In this document: positions 1 through 8,963 of the stretch, in pieces
How the letters are laid out: the number at the start of each line of letters is the position of its first letter
Position numbering within the stretch: the stretch's first letter is position 1
Source: DATKCF01 sp035513345
GTDB lineage: Bacteria > Gemmatimonadota > Gemmatimonadetes > Longimicrobiales > RSA9
Direction of reading: 5' to 3'
Length of the DNA: 29,508 bases
Assembly: GCA_035513345.1 (NCBI GenBank)
Contig: DATKCF010000015.1
Span: 1-29,508 of the forward strand
Notes under the pieces: model-generated
What the model was told of the DNA's origin: nothing
The model's database searches: none
What the model saw: the letters and a program-made list of their open reading frames with translations, nothing else
Translations under genes and position numbers: made by a program

Positions 1-2
1 TC

Positions 3-71
3 CGTTACCAGGTAGTCGAAGGCCTCACTGGAATGAAGGATGTACCAGTCATCAAGGACCTGTGCACATAG
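3..71 (+). CDS. C-terminal end of an unidentified protein (partial)
   Basis: A reading frame enters from the left edge and encodes 22 residues before a TAG stop at 69-71. The residues, which include EGLTGMKDVPVIKDLCT, look like ordinary protein rather than a high-GC shadow frame. The rest of the gene lies outside the window, so no family can be named. The next roughly 200 bases (72-273) hold no convincing gene. Confidence 0.4.
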   Translation, partial: RYQVVEGLTGMKDVPVIKDLCT

Positions 72-178
72 GTGTGAAGGCCCGACCAGACTCAGCCCGC
101 CCAGACACGTCGCAAGTATCAGCCTCACGTTACTGCCCTCCGACACGTGGTCGGCTCCGAACGGTATGGTCTACCAGC

Positions 179-256
179 CCCCGATCCCTCTCCCTCAACG
201 CTACTCCGCCTCCTCGTCCGACCCATCTCCCTCTCCGGTCCCCCGATCCCTCTCCC
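179..256. repeat. 16-bp direct repeat in a pyrimidine-rich spacer
   Basis: CCCCGATCCCTCTCCC occurs at 179-194 and again at 241-256, 62 bp apart, in a C/T-rich stretch downstream of the stop codon of the PLP-enzyme gene. No hairpin with a T-run was seen. It may be part of a dispersed intergenic repeat, or only low complexity. Confidence 0.5.
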
Positions 257-273
257 AATCATCTCGCCCGGTT

Positions 274-1335
274 TCACGCCGAAGGCAGCAGTGACGCAAT
301 GCGCTCCGCGTGTCCGAACAGTCCCGGCGATCCGCCGGTATGCAGGAATACGATCGTGTCGCCGGGCTCGATTGCGCCGCTGGCGATGTGGTCGATCATA
401 CCGGCCATTGCCTTGGCCGTGTAGACCGGATCGAGCAACAGGCCCTCGGTCCTTGCCACGAGCGCAAGCGCTTCCATTGCGGCGGGCGTCGGCTCGCCGT
501 AGCCGGTTCCGTAGTACTGCTGTTCGGTGTGCATCGCAAGGTCGTCGTGGTCCACGAGGACGCCAAGCAGCCCGGCGGCTTCTGCCGCGATCCTGGTGGC
601 ACGTTCGCGTTTGACGGCCTCGCCTCCGCTCACCGCGACGCCTACGCACCGATAGGGCGCGCCAGACAGCCACGCACCCAGTTCGAGGCCGGCCTGCGTG
701 CCGCGCGACCCGCTCGCGTAGTAGAGCCGTGCTGCCGTGACGCCAGTACTGTCCAGTTGCGCGACCAGTTCGCGCGTGGCCTGGACGTAGCCCAGTGCGC
801 CGACCGCGTTGGATCCGCCAGTCGGTACGTACAGCGGCGTTTCCCCCGCATCACGCAGTGCCTGCATCACCTCATCGACCATCGCCTGCTCGCGGCGCTC
901 CGCTTCGTCGTCATTGCCGCCATGGTGAAAGTGCACCATCGCGCCGAGCAGGTGGTCGAGGAGCAGGTTGCCCTGAAGCGGCGGCTCGGCCGCGTCCGCT
1001 TCCAGGACGAGCGCGCAGCGCATGCCGGCGATGGACGCGGCCGCTGCCGTCATGCGCGCGTGATTCGACTGGACCGCGCCGGTCGTGACGAGCGCGCTGA
1101 ACCCTCGGTGCAGAGCGTCGCCTACAATGAACTCGAGTTTCCTGGCCTTGTTGCCGCCGAGCGCGAGGTCCGTGAGGTCGTCACGCTTGAGCAGGATGCG
1201 TGGACAACGCATTTCACCGCCGAGCGCGGCGCGCAAGCGGGGCGCCTCGTGGAGCGGCGTTGGCAGGCGGGCGAGCGGAAACCGCGGCAGCCGGTCCAGC
1301 GCCGCGCCCGTGCCGGATCCCGGGCCGGCCATCAT
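274..1335 (-). CDS. PLP-dependent D-cysteine desulfhydrase / ACC deaminase family protein
   Basis: The 353-residue protein has the marks of the fold-type II PLP enzymes that include D-cysteine desulfhydrase (D-cysteine to pyruvate, sulfide and ammonia) and 1-aminocyclopropane-1-carboxylate deaminase. The substrate-strand motif LLKRDDLT is followed by GGNKARKLEF, whose lysine (about residue 63) should bind PLP. GAVQSNHAR follows at about 86-94, a glycine-rich phosphate loop reads ASGSRGTQAG, and HTGGSPGLFGH closes the protein. Length matches the family (about 330-350). It is cytoplasmic, with no signal peptide. The ATG overlaps the stop of the upstream gene as ATGA, so translation is probably coupled. 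Sequence alone does not separate desulfhydrase from deaminase; desulfhydrase-like is the safer name. Confidence 0.9.
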   Translation of the reverse strand: MMAGPGSGTGAALDRLPRFPLARLPTPLHEAPRLRAALGGEMRCPRILLKRDDLTDLALGGNKARKLEFIVGDALHRGFSALVTTGAVQSNHARMTAAAASIAGMRCALVLEADAAEPPLQGNLLLDHLLGAMVHFHHGGNDDEAERREQAMVDEVMQALRDAGETPLYVPTGGSNAVGALGYVQATRELVAQLDSTGVTAARLYYASGSRGTQAGLELGAWLSGAPYRCVGVAVSGGEAVKRERATRIAAEAAGLLGVLVDHDDLAMHTEQQYYGTGYGEPTPAAMEALALVARTEGLLLDPVYTAKAMAGMIDHIASGAIEPGDTIVFLHTGGSPGLFGHAERIASLLPSA

Positions 1336-1940
1336 AACGTGACGTCGGGTGGGACGGGCTGCGCGATGCCGGACCTCTTCAGGTGGGCGAGTGCGGCAAA
1401 CATCATCGCTACGGAAGCCTCGATGGCGCCTTCCTCGGTGATGATGCCGAGCATCTTGAACCGCAGTTCGCGGATTGTCGGCATCGATCGTTTATGGCGA
1501 CGGCTCTCGAGTCGGCCGGACTTCGCGCGCGAAAGGCCTTCGGCCACCTCCGGCAGGATCATGAGCGAACGGATCCGGCCCTCACTGTCCGCCTTGATGA
1601 TCCAGCGGTCGTCGACCTTCGGATGCCCGACTTCGATGTCCTGCATGCCAAGCGCCTTGCCGAGCCCGCTGAAGACGCTCTTCGTGTACGCGCGAAAGCG
1701 GAACTCCTGCTTCTCCGTGTACAGGCCGCGCAGCCGCGTGTACCACTGCGATGACTCCCCTGTCGATTCGACTGTCGTGTCGAGCACGACCTTCCAGCCG
1801 TCAATGTCGAACCGCACTTCCTTCAGCTTCCTGCCTTTCCTGTCCATCACCCGCTCGCCGCCGGAGCGGTCGGCGACGTCGCCCCACACATCGTCCTTCG
1901 TCCGCTTCTTCTTGCTGTCGGGTTTCCTGTTTCCGGACAA
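1332..1940 (-). CDS. conserved hypothetical protein, about 202 aa
   Basis: This is a soluble, charged protein with no signal peptide or membrane segment. The central part (WKVVLDTTVES, then a run containing YTRLRGLY, FRFRAYTKS, FSGLGKALGMQDIEVG and DDRWIIKADSEGRIRSLM) resembles, from memory, uncharacterised bacterial proteins whose core reads 'FFS-GK-GMQDIEIG...FD-FIIK'. No function is known to me. The start is placed at TTG 1940 because AGGAGG (1947-1952) sits six bases upstream. A longer TTG-initiated frame from 1979 is open but has no such site and would overlap the preceding stop. It is sandwiched between the DUF3667 gene (16-bp gap) and the PLP enzyme (4-bp overlap), so it is an operon member. 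Confidence 0.75.
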   Translation of the reverse strand: MSGNRKPDSKKKRTKDDVWGDVADRSGGERVMDRKGRKLKEVRFDIDGWKVVLDTTVESTGESSQWYTRLRGLYTEKQEFRFRAYTKSVFSGLGKALGMQDIEVGHPKVDDRWIIKADSEGRIRSLMILPEVAEGLSRAKSGRLESRRHKRSMPTIRELRFKMLGIITEEGAIEASVAMMFAALAHLKRSGIAQPVPPDVTL

Positions 1941-1956
1941 CGCTGCCCTCCTGCGG

Positions 1957-2957
1957 TCACCCAGCAAGGAACGCGACAACCGTCGTCGCGGCCATGCCGA
2001 TCGCGATGAAGACGCTGTACACGGACGAAATGACCAGCCACTTGACCAGCGTCACAGGTACGCCCTGTCCGTACACCCGCTTCAGTGCAATCGGCAGATA
2101 CAGGAACAGCCAGATCAACAGCAGCCCGGGCCGCAACACGTCCGGCAACACGATGATCATCGTGAAGATCAGGAACGCGAACGCGTGATAGTGCAATGCG
2201 AACACGAAATGCTCGACGTAGTAACGTTTCGACCGGATGTACATCACCTGAAGCAGCAGCGCGAAAACCGGCAGCATCACGAACATGGCCACCGGTGCGT
2301 ACTCGATCGTGCCTCGGACGATCTGGCGAATGGCATCCACCGGCTCCATGCGGCGCATGTTCTCTGCCCGGGTGGTGATCATGTCATCGATGACCGGGAT
2401 ACCCGTGTGAAACGTGTTGGCCCAGCCGATGCTGTCGGCATCGAGGTCATCCTCCGTTATCGTGACGCCGATCATCGGGCGTCTCGACCGGCCTGCCCAC
2501 CACCCACCGCCACCGAGTCCGCCGCCCGCGCCGCTGCTGCCACAATGCCCCCGCCACCGGCAGTGTCGGCCGCAGCCGCGGTGTCGCCTGACGTTTCCGC
2601 CGGAGTCCCTCCATTGATCGTGATCTCGGCCGACAGACCCAACCGGCTCGCGACCGACGCGACAAGGAAGAAGAGCAGGCTCGCCACCAGGTACAGCCGG
2701 AATGGTGCAATGAACGAAGCGATCCGGCCGCGCGAGTACTCGGCGGTAAGCCTGCCCGGATGCAGAAGCAATGCGGCCAGCGTGCGCGGCAGCGCGGAGT
2801 TGATCGAGAGCTGGTCCTCGAGCACTTCCGCGGTCAGCCGCCCCATTGACACGCGCACTTCGCCCTTCCGCTGGCCGCAGGCGCGGCAGTAGCGGCCCGG
2901 CGTCGTGTCGCCGCAGTTCAGGCACGGCTCATGGATGAAATCCCCGGTCCCGCTCAA
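1957..2957 (-). pseudogene. DUF3667 membrane protein, interrupted by one frameshift
   Basis: Two overlapping frames together make one DUF3667 protein. The N-terminal frame (2957 down to about 2475) gives the family's zinc-ribbon, CLNCGD followed by YCRACGQ, then LLHPGRLTAEYSRGR, a basic segment and a first membrane helix (YLVASLLFFLVASVA). An Ala/Gly linker follows. The C-terminal frame (about 2480 to 1957) carries three or more further helices and the VEHFVFALHYHAFAFL segment typical of the family. One base is missing (or two are extra) in a G-rich tract around 2480-2530. The start is TTG 2957 with AGGAG five bases upstream, overlapping the previous stop as TTGA. Function is unknown. It is either a recent pseudogene or a sequencing indel. 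Confidence 0.75.
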
Positions 2958-3503
2958 TCGGACTCCTGTGTTTCGACCGACTCGCCGATCCTGAGAATCA
3001 TGAGGCGCCGGGCCGGCGGCGTCCACCACAGCGCAGGCGAGGCGCGGTCATGACCAAGGATCTGGTACATCGGCGGCCGGGGCTTCGTCGCCGTCTGTGC
3101 GACACTGCTGATTCGATCGCAGCGTCCGGACATATACGGATTCCACGAGCAGATAATTCCATTCCCGGCGGGCGCCATCGGCAGCTCGGCGGCGAGCTGG
3201 TTCGATGCCCGCGACCTGCGTGACGAAGCCGGCCACCGCGAAACCGCGCTTTTCGAAGTCGACCGGCTGCTCCAGCGCCCACACTTCTTCTGATCTGATA
3301 TCCGGCGCCCGGGGTTTCACGCTGGATCGCCGCCAGACGTTCCGCGGTCGTCTGGGTGTCGACTGACCCCCGCCCGATCCCGAACTGGCCAGCACCCGGG
3401 ACCGTGCCGAGAAACAGAAGAGTCCCCCCAAAAAATGTCGGGCTGCCTGCCCGGAGTCGGCGCCATCAGAAGGCGGAAGAACAGCAGCGTCCTCTGCCCC
3501 CAT
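2954..3503 (-). pseudogene. unidentified gene split over three reading frames
   Basis: Protein-like sequence continues across three minus-strand frames. One frame (about 3460-3300) gives a hydrophobic lead TLLFLGTVPGAG followed by DTQTTAERLAAIQRETPGAG. A second (about 3300-3110) gives SEEVWALEQPVDFEKRGFAV and WNYLLVESVYVRT. A third (about 3170-2954) gives KPRPPMYQILGHDRASPAL and ends ILRIGESVETQESD. That last stop overlaps the TTG start of the DUF3667 gene, which supports the third frame as real coding. Runs of six T and six G at about 3426-3437 are likely indel points. No family is recognised. A secreted or anchored protein is possible from the hydrophobic lead. It may be decayed, or intact with sequencing errors. 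Confidence 0.5.
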
Positions 3504-3557
3504 CGCGCGTGGAACAATTTAGTTCCGGCGCTCGGGGACCCACGCGTCTTCGGGCCC

Positions 3558-4748
3558 TCAGGCCGGCCGCGCGTACGCACGCATTGACGGGTGCAGCGCA
3601 AGCAGAGTCGCGCCCAGCACCGCCGGCGTGCAGAGCAACGCGGCCGTCTGTGCGCCGACCACATCACCCAGCGCGCCGGCCGGCAGTACACCCAGCGACC
3701 CGACCGCCCAGGCAAGACCCATCACGATGCCCGAGCTGACCGCCGCTCCGCTCGGCACGATCTCCTGCGCCATGATCACGATGGGTGGAAGCAGCGACAT
3801 TGTCACGAAACCGGCACCGGCCGCCGCCACGAGGGCGCCCGCCGAACCCGGCGCGAGCCACAACGCCAGCGCGTGGGCCGGCAGTGACAGAAGTGTGAGC
3901 GTGACCAGCGTGACGGTCCGGTTCGCCCGATCCGCCAGCCAGCCACCTGCCAGGCTGCCGACCGCCTGCCCGCCCAGGTAGAAGCTCAACGCCAGTGCAC
4001 CCACCGCTTCCGACCCGCCCGCCGCGCTCACGGCGATCGGCTCCATCGTCAGGAATACACGCTGCACGAACGTCGCCAGCGCGCTGATCCCGAATACCAG
4101 ACCGAGCGGCCCGCGCAGCAGCCGCAACACCGTTCCCACAGCAGGTGGTGGCTGCGCAGCCGCCGCGTCTGTCGATGGCAGAACCGCGAACAGTACCGGC
4201 GCAAGCACGAGCATCGGCAGCATCGCCACCCACATGCCCTCGAGCCCGACCAGCGCGACCAGGCCAACCGCTATCAGCGGGCCGACCGCGTAGCCCAGTG
4301 AGCCGCCGAACGAGAACAGCGAGTACCGCAGCCCGCTGCCCCTCCCTTCACCGACCCTCGCCGCGATCGACGCACCCGGCGGATGGAACAACGCGCTGCC
4401 CAGACCACCCAACGCAAGAACTCCGACCAGCACCGCGAACGTCGGCGCCACGCCGATCAGCGACAGGAACACCGCGCTCATTACCGGGCCCATCACCACG
4501 AACACACGACGGCGCCCGCGGTCCGCCAGCCAACCCATTACCGGCTGGAGCAGAGACGCCGCGAGCGACAACGTCGTCGCCAGCACTGCCGCCAGCCCGA
4601 TCGTCAACCCCAGCTTGTCCATGATCCGCGGCAACAGCGGATGCAGAAACGCGGCGTACGCATCGTTCAACCCGTGCGCCACCGCCACCGTCAGCGCAAC
4701 CGCCAGCGCGCCAGGCGCCCGCGGTGCGCGCTTCACCGCCGGCACCAT
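3558..4748 (-). CDS. MFS transporter, fosmidomycin-resistance (Fsr) type
   Basis: A 396-residue inner-membrane carrier with about 12 hydrophobic helices. The N-terminal AHGLNDAYAAFLHPLLPRI and the helix-2/3 loop GWLADRGRRRVFV are standard MFS features, and LFHPPGASIAARV resembles the 'FHP-G' motif of Fsr-like exporters. The second half repeats GGWLADRANR. The start is set at ATG 4748 (MVPAVKRAPRAPGAL). Extending 45 codons further adds only a polar, Arg-rich leader that overlaps the terminator of the upstream gene. Homologues export fosmidomycin and other small molecules by proton antiport; the substrate here is unknown. It is probably the first gene of the minus-strand run to 274, although about 55 bp separate it from the broken gene. 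Confidence 0.85.
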   Translation of the reverse strand: MVPAVKRAPRAPGALAVALTVAVAHGLNDAYAAFLHPLLPRIMDKLGLTIGLAAVLATTLSLAASLLQPVMGWLADRGRRRVFVVMGPVMSAVFLSLIGVAPTFAVLVGVLALGGLGSALFHPPGASIAARVGEGRGSGLRYSLFSFGGSLGYAVGPLIAVGLVALVGLEGMWVAMLPMLVLAPVLFAVLPSTDAAAAQPPPAVGTVLRLLRGPLGLVFGISALATFVQRVFLTMEPIAVSAAGGSEAVGALALSFYLGGQAVGSLAGGWLADRANRTVTLVTLTLLSLPAHALALWLAPGSAGALVAAAGAGFVTMSLLPPIVIMAQEIVPSGAAVSSGIVMGLAWAVGSLGVLPAGALGDVVGAQTAALLCTPAVLGATLLALHPSMRAYARPA

Positions 4749-4839
4749 CGTTATCCGCCCTGTCGTTTCCGTCCTCGCCCGAACGTTCTGGCCCGTCAAG
4801 AAACGCGCGTGCACGCCCACTGTCCAGTGTGACCGCACG

Positions 4840-4874
4840 AAAAAGCGGGCCCCAGGAATCTCCCCGGAGCCCGC
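4840..4874 (-). terminator. rho-independent terminator of the OmpA/Pal-like gene
   Basis: Read on the minus strand, GCGGGCTCC pairs with GGGGCCCGC around an about 17-base loop and is followed directly by TTTTT (4844-4840). It lies 22 bp past the stop of the OmpA-like gene and ends that transcript before the MFS gene. Confidence 0.8.
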
Positions 4875-4896
4875 CGCTCGCAAGATCGAAGCTGCG

Positions 4897-5577
4897 TCAG
4901 TCCGTGACCGGACGGACGGCCAGCGGGTCCCCGCTGTAATCGATCACGAGCGAGACACGTCGGTTCTGCATGCCCTGCGCGCCCGGACCCTGCGCCCCAG
5001 CCACTACCTGACGCTCGCGCGCCTCGCCGTAGCTCACGGTACGGATCGCGGCTGCACCCAGTCCCTCCTGCACCAGGAAGGCCTTCACCGACTCCGCCCG
5101 GTTCTGGCCCAAGCGCAGATTGTACGCCGCGCTGCCCGATGGATCCGTGAACCCCTCGACCGTCACGACCGCGTTCGGATAGTACTCCTCGACCACGTTC
5201 GCGAACTTCCGCAGTACCTCGAGATCACCCGACCGAAGGTCCGAACTGTCATACTCGAAGTTCACGGGAAGGTTGAACGACAGCATGTCACGCATCGACT
5301 CGATCTGCGCGCTGAAGTCCGTCCGCATCGTCTGCAACTCCTGCTGCAGCGACTGGACACGCTGCTCCAGCGTCTGGACCCGGGTCGCCACGCCGTCGAT
5401 CCGCGTGCCCATCCGTGTTTCGACGCCTGCGTCCGCCGTCTGCATGTCCTGACGGATCTGGTCCATCTGCGCGTTCACATCGTCACGCTTCGCGTAGCCG
5501 CAACCCGTGAGCACCGCCACGGCCGCCACTGCCCCGCTCCGCGCGATCCACTTTGAACTGTTCTGCATCGGTTTCAT
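4897..5577 (-). CDS. OmpA/Pal-family peptidoglycan-binding lipoprotein
   Basis: A 226-residue outer-membrane lipoprotein. The signal peptide ends in the lipobox LTGC with Cys26 as the lipidated residue. Residues about 33-95 form a heptad-like coiled coil (repeated VQTLEQRVQSLQQELQTM style), probably a trimerising or spacer stalk. Residues about 100-220 are an OmpA C-terminal domain: NFEYDSSDL, GFTDPSGSAAYN, LGQNRAESVKAFL, and NRRVSLVID at the end. This fold binds diaminopimelate in peptidoglycan and tethers the outer membrane to the wall. The coiled-coil insert makes it longer than a classical Pal and more like stalked OmpA-type lipoproteins. No Tol genes are next to it. A strong GGAGG lies seven bases before the ATG. 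Confidence 0.9.
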   Translation of the reverse strand: MKPMQNSSKWIARSGAVAAVAVLTGCGYAKRDDVNAQMDQIRQDMQTADAGVETRMGTRIDGVATRVQTLEQRVQSLQQELQTMRTDFSAQIESMRDMLSFNLPVNFEYDSSDLRSGDLEVLRKFANVVEEYYPNAVVTVEGFTDPSGSAAYNLRLGQNRAESVKAFLVQEGLGAAAIRTVSYGEARERQVVAGAQGPGAQGMQNRRVSLVIDYSGDPLAVRPVTD

Positions 5578-5637
5578 GTCTGTCCTCCAGGGATGTTTGG
5601 GTCCTGCGTCGGTGCCCGGCGCTCATCGCTGCCGTCC

Positions 5638-5710
5638 TTTCGAGTGCGCCGCCGAGCGCCACGGGTTCAGCCCGGCTCCCCGTTCCCGGCCTCGACCGCG
5701 GCACTCGAAA
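5638..5710. other. 10-bp inverted repeat in the divergent intergenic region
   Basis: TTTCGAGTGC at 5638-5647 is the exact reverse complement of GCACTCGAAA at 5701-5710, with 53 bp between. It sits upstream of the OmpA-like gene in the 434-bp gap (5578-6011) that otherwise contains only the operator-like palindrome at 5763-5787. It could be a 5'-UTR stem or a looping operator pair. Confidence 0.35.
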
Positions 5711-5762
5711 CGGCGCCTCGAATTCTGTTCTCAATCTAATGCAAGGGATATGCCCGACAATG

Positions 5763-5787
5763 TAAACGCATGTACAACATACGTTTA
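5763..5787. promoter_or_regulatory. 25-bp palindrome, probable operator
   Basis: The sequence reads TAAACG-c-ATGT-aca-ACAT-a-CGTTTA. Both outer hexamers and both inner tetramers are exact reverse complements, leaving only the centre and one flanking pair unmatched. It lies in a locally AT-rich stretch of a GC-rich genome, midway between the divergent OmpA-like and msrP genes, where both promoters should be. A homodimeric regulator could act on both genes. No regulator is encoded next to it and the family cannot be told from sequence. Confidence 0.55.
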
Positions 5788-6011
5788 GCTCTTGTGTGGA
5801 AAACCGGCCCGGGAGCGGTGCGGCACCGGCACCCGCTGCCGCGGCGGACCCGCCATCAACCGGATGCGCAGAATCACCGGTGTCGCAGCCGGTGGTGTGT
5901 CGTGGCACACAGCGGCCGGCGCGCCTCGCGAAGGGAACCTCGACGACCGATACGGGCTTTAACCAGAGTTCATCGGAGCTGAAGACCGCGGTTGCCCTGG
6001 AGAGCAAAGAT

Positions 6012-6926
<915 letters not shown>

Positions 6927-7061
6927 GCCTGATGCCGGGGCTCGTCTGAACGCCGGTGGACAGGTCGAGGACGGCCGGTCGACGGCGAGTCTGCCAGACC
7001 CGCTTCACGTCGGTGCGGTGATACTCCGGCCGGGGGTAGCGCTTTGACCGGAGCGACGCGG

Positions 7062-7676
7062 ATGCGGTGGGTCATCAAGCCGATCGTGTGGATCGGCTGC
7101 CTGGTTCCGGCGGGAATTCTGGGTATGCGGGCGCTGCGCGGCGATCTCACGGCGAACCCGCTCGAGTTGCTGACCAACTGGACGGGCTACACAACGCTCG
7201 TGCTCGTGATGGTCACGCTGGCGGTCACGCCGGTGCGTCGCCTGACCGGTTGGAACGGCGTAATCAGGCTGCGTCGACTGATCGGCCTCTTCGCGTTCTT
7301 CTACGCGTGCATTCACTTCAGCATCTACATCGGGCTCGACATTTTCTTCGATTGGGGCCGGATCATCGAGGACATTCTACTGCGGCCGTACATCACGGTC
7401 GGATTCACTGCTTTCGTGCTGCTGATCCCACTCGCGCTGACATCGACGAAGGGCTGGATCCGGCGGCTGGGCAAGCGCTGGCAGAAGCTGCACCGCCTGA
7501 TCTACGCCGTCGGCGCACTCGGCGTGCTACACTATTACTGGAAGGTGAAGGCAGACACGCGTGAGCCGTTGGTCTTCGCCGCCATCTTTGTTGTCCTGAT
7601 GCTGCTCCGTACCGGTTTCGTCCGTCAGCTGTTCGAGCGGCTCCGGAACCGGACCCGTCTCGCTCCCGCCGAGTAG
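7062..7676 (+). CDS. msrQ: protein-methionine-sulfoxide reductase heme-binding subunit MsrQ
   Basis: A 204-residue inner-membrane protein of the ferric-reductase-like transmembrane family that carries electrons from the respiratory chain or flavin reductase to MsrP. Six hydrophobic helices are visible. Candidate heme ligands are the histidines in YACIHFSIYIGLD, KLHRLIYAVG and GVLHYYWKVKAD. The conserved loop NPLELLTNWTGY matches the family, as does RRLTGWNGVIRLRRLIGL. ATG 7062 is chosen because GGAG lies eight bases upstream; a TTG at 7044 is in frame but lacks a site. It follows msrP in the same direction, the standard msrPQ order. Its stop faces that of the next gene across 22 bp. Confidence 0.95.
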   Translation: MRWVIKPIVWIGCLVPAGILGMRALRGDLTANPLELLTNWTGYTTLVLVMVTLAVTPVRRLTGWNGVIRLRRLIGLFAFFYACIHFSIYIGLDIFFDWGRIIEDILLRPYITVGFTAFVLLIPLALTSTKGWIRRLGKRWQKLHRLIYAVGALGVLHYYWKVKADTREPLVFAAIFVVLMLLRTGFVRQLFERLRNRTRLAPAE

Positions 7677-7698
7677 TCGCCCGGCCGGCGAGTCGCCC

Positions 7699-8874
7699 TC
7701 AACGCGAGAGTGGCGGCGTCAACCGGATCGTCAACTGGCGCAACCACGGAACGGAAATGACAACGAGGACGGCGCTGGTCGCGAGCGCGACGATCTCGCG
7801 AACCGGCAGTTCGGGAGACGCGGCCGGCAGCGTGGCGATGGCCAGCAGATACGCCACCGCGCCGGTCACACCGCAAGCGCCGATCAGCACGCTCCGGCGT
7901 AGCCAGCGACCGGCCGGCGGTGGCGTCCGGCGCACGACGGCGCCGAGCGCGAGCAGCATGGCGATCGGTGTCAGACTCGCGACCGCGACGCCAATCGCTG
8001 CGGCGCCCGCGTCACCGCCCAGCGAGAGTATGCCGGACACCAAGAACGCACCGCCCGCCATGACCGCCGCAATCACACACCACAGCATGCGGCCCCGCTG
8101 ACGACGTGTCGCCTGCGTAAACGCGCCGCGGATGTTAGTGACGCCCACGGCCAGGCCCGCACTCAGCAACACCGTCATCAACCAGTGCACCGCCGTCCAT
8201 GGCGAGCGGGAATGGAACGCACCCGCCATGATGACCGCCGGCCATATGATGCGTGCTTCGAGCAGGCCGGACGACAGAACGCGAGCGGCAAGGTTCCGGA
8301 ACCCGGCGCCGATGTCGGCGCCCGCGAAGGCGACGGAGCGCATCATCCCCTTGCGGTCGCGCTCGCCTGCTACTTCAATGCGACCCGCATCGAGACGACG
8401 AGGCCACGTCACCGAAAGGCGAAGCATCGCACCGAGCGCGATCCATGCCGACCATTCCGGTGAACCGAAGATGAAGTCGAGGAGTGACAGAGAAGCGCCG
8501 TGGCCGCGCAGCCACAGGGCCATTGATTCCTGAACGTGACCCGGGAATCCGGTGAACGCGAACGCTTTCGCGTACCAGACCGCGGCGAATGTGATGAAGA
8601 CGCCGAACAGGCCCGCGGCGGCAGTCCGGCGGGAATGGCGGATCGCGTTGCCGGCAACCGACACGGCAAGGATGAGCGTGACGGCACGGCACCCTTCGAT
8701 CGCGATCAGTGTGAATGCGTCGAGCGCGCTGTCGAACTGCCCGCGAATGCCAATGATGCGAACGAGCACATCGACGGACAGGAACGCGAAAAAGCCGAGC
8801 CATGCCAGCAGCAGTTCGCGCGCGAGCAGGCCGCCCATGCCGCTCGCGGACTCTCTGCGTAGCGTGCGTGCCAT
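7699..8874 (-). CDS. polytopic membrane protein of unknown function
   Basis: About 391 residues with roughly ten hydrophobic helices (for example LLLAWLGFFAFLSVDVLV, LFGVFITFAAVWYAKAFAF and AVHWLMTVLLSAGLAVGV). Charged loops include WPRRLDAGRIEVAGERDRK. The C-terminal half alternates Ala/Val/Leu-rich helices with short Arg-rich turns. No catalytic motif or transporter signature is visible, and I do not recognise a family. The start is uncertain: ATG 8874 (MARTLRRES) gives the best N-terminus, while ATG 8937 adds a polar 21-residue leader without a ribosome site. It is convergent with msrQ and lies 89 bp downstream of the small 11-mer protein, with which it may be co-transcribed. Confidence 0.7.
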   Translation of the reverse strand: MARTLRRESASGMGGLLARELLLAWLGFFAFLSVDVLVRIIGIRGQFDSALDAFTLIAIEGCRAVTLILAVSVAGNAIRHSRRTAAAGLFGVFITFAAVWYAKAFAFTGFPGHVQESMALWLRGHGASLSLLDFIFGSPEWSAWIALGAMLRLSVTWPRRLDAGRIEVAGERDRKGMMRSVAFAGADIGAGFRNLAARVLSSGLLEARIIWPAVIMAGAFHSRSPWTAVHWLMTVLLSAGLAVGVTNIRGAFTQATRRQRGRMLWCVIAAVMAGGAFLVSGILSLGGDAGAAAIGVAVASLTPIAMLLALGAVVRRTPPPAGRWLRRSVLIGACGVTGAVAYLLAIATLPAASPELPVREIVALATSAVLVVISVPWLRQLTIRLTPPLSR

Positions 8875-8963
8875 TGGTCCGATCCGATTTTCGATTCCGG
8901 GGGTGCGTCCTCTATTCGAGTATCGGTTGCGGTACATTGGCGGTTGAAGCGACGACCTGGCGT

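Noticed and set aside
2470..2590. programmed -1 ribosomal frameshift in DUF3667
   Set aside because: No clear slippery heptamer plus downstream structure could be identified and the family is normally encoded in one frame; an indel is simpler.
310..2892. 860-codon open frame on the plus strand opposite the PLP-enzyme and DUF3667 genes
   Set aside because: It is the antisense shadow of well-supported minus-strand genes. Its composition is Arg/His/Gln-rich with no domain, and it crosses several gene borders.
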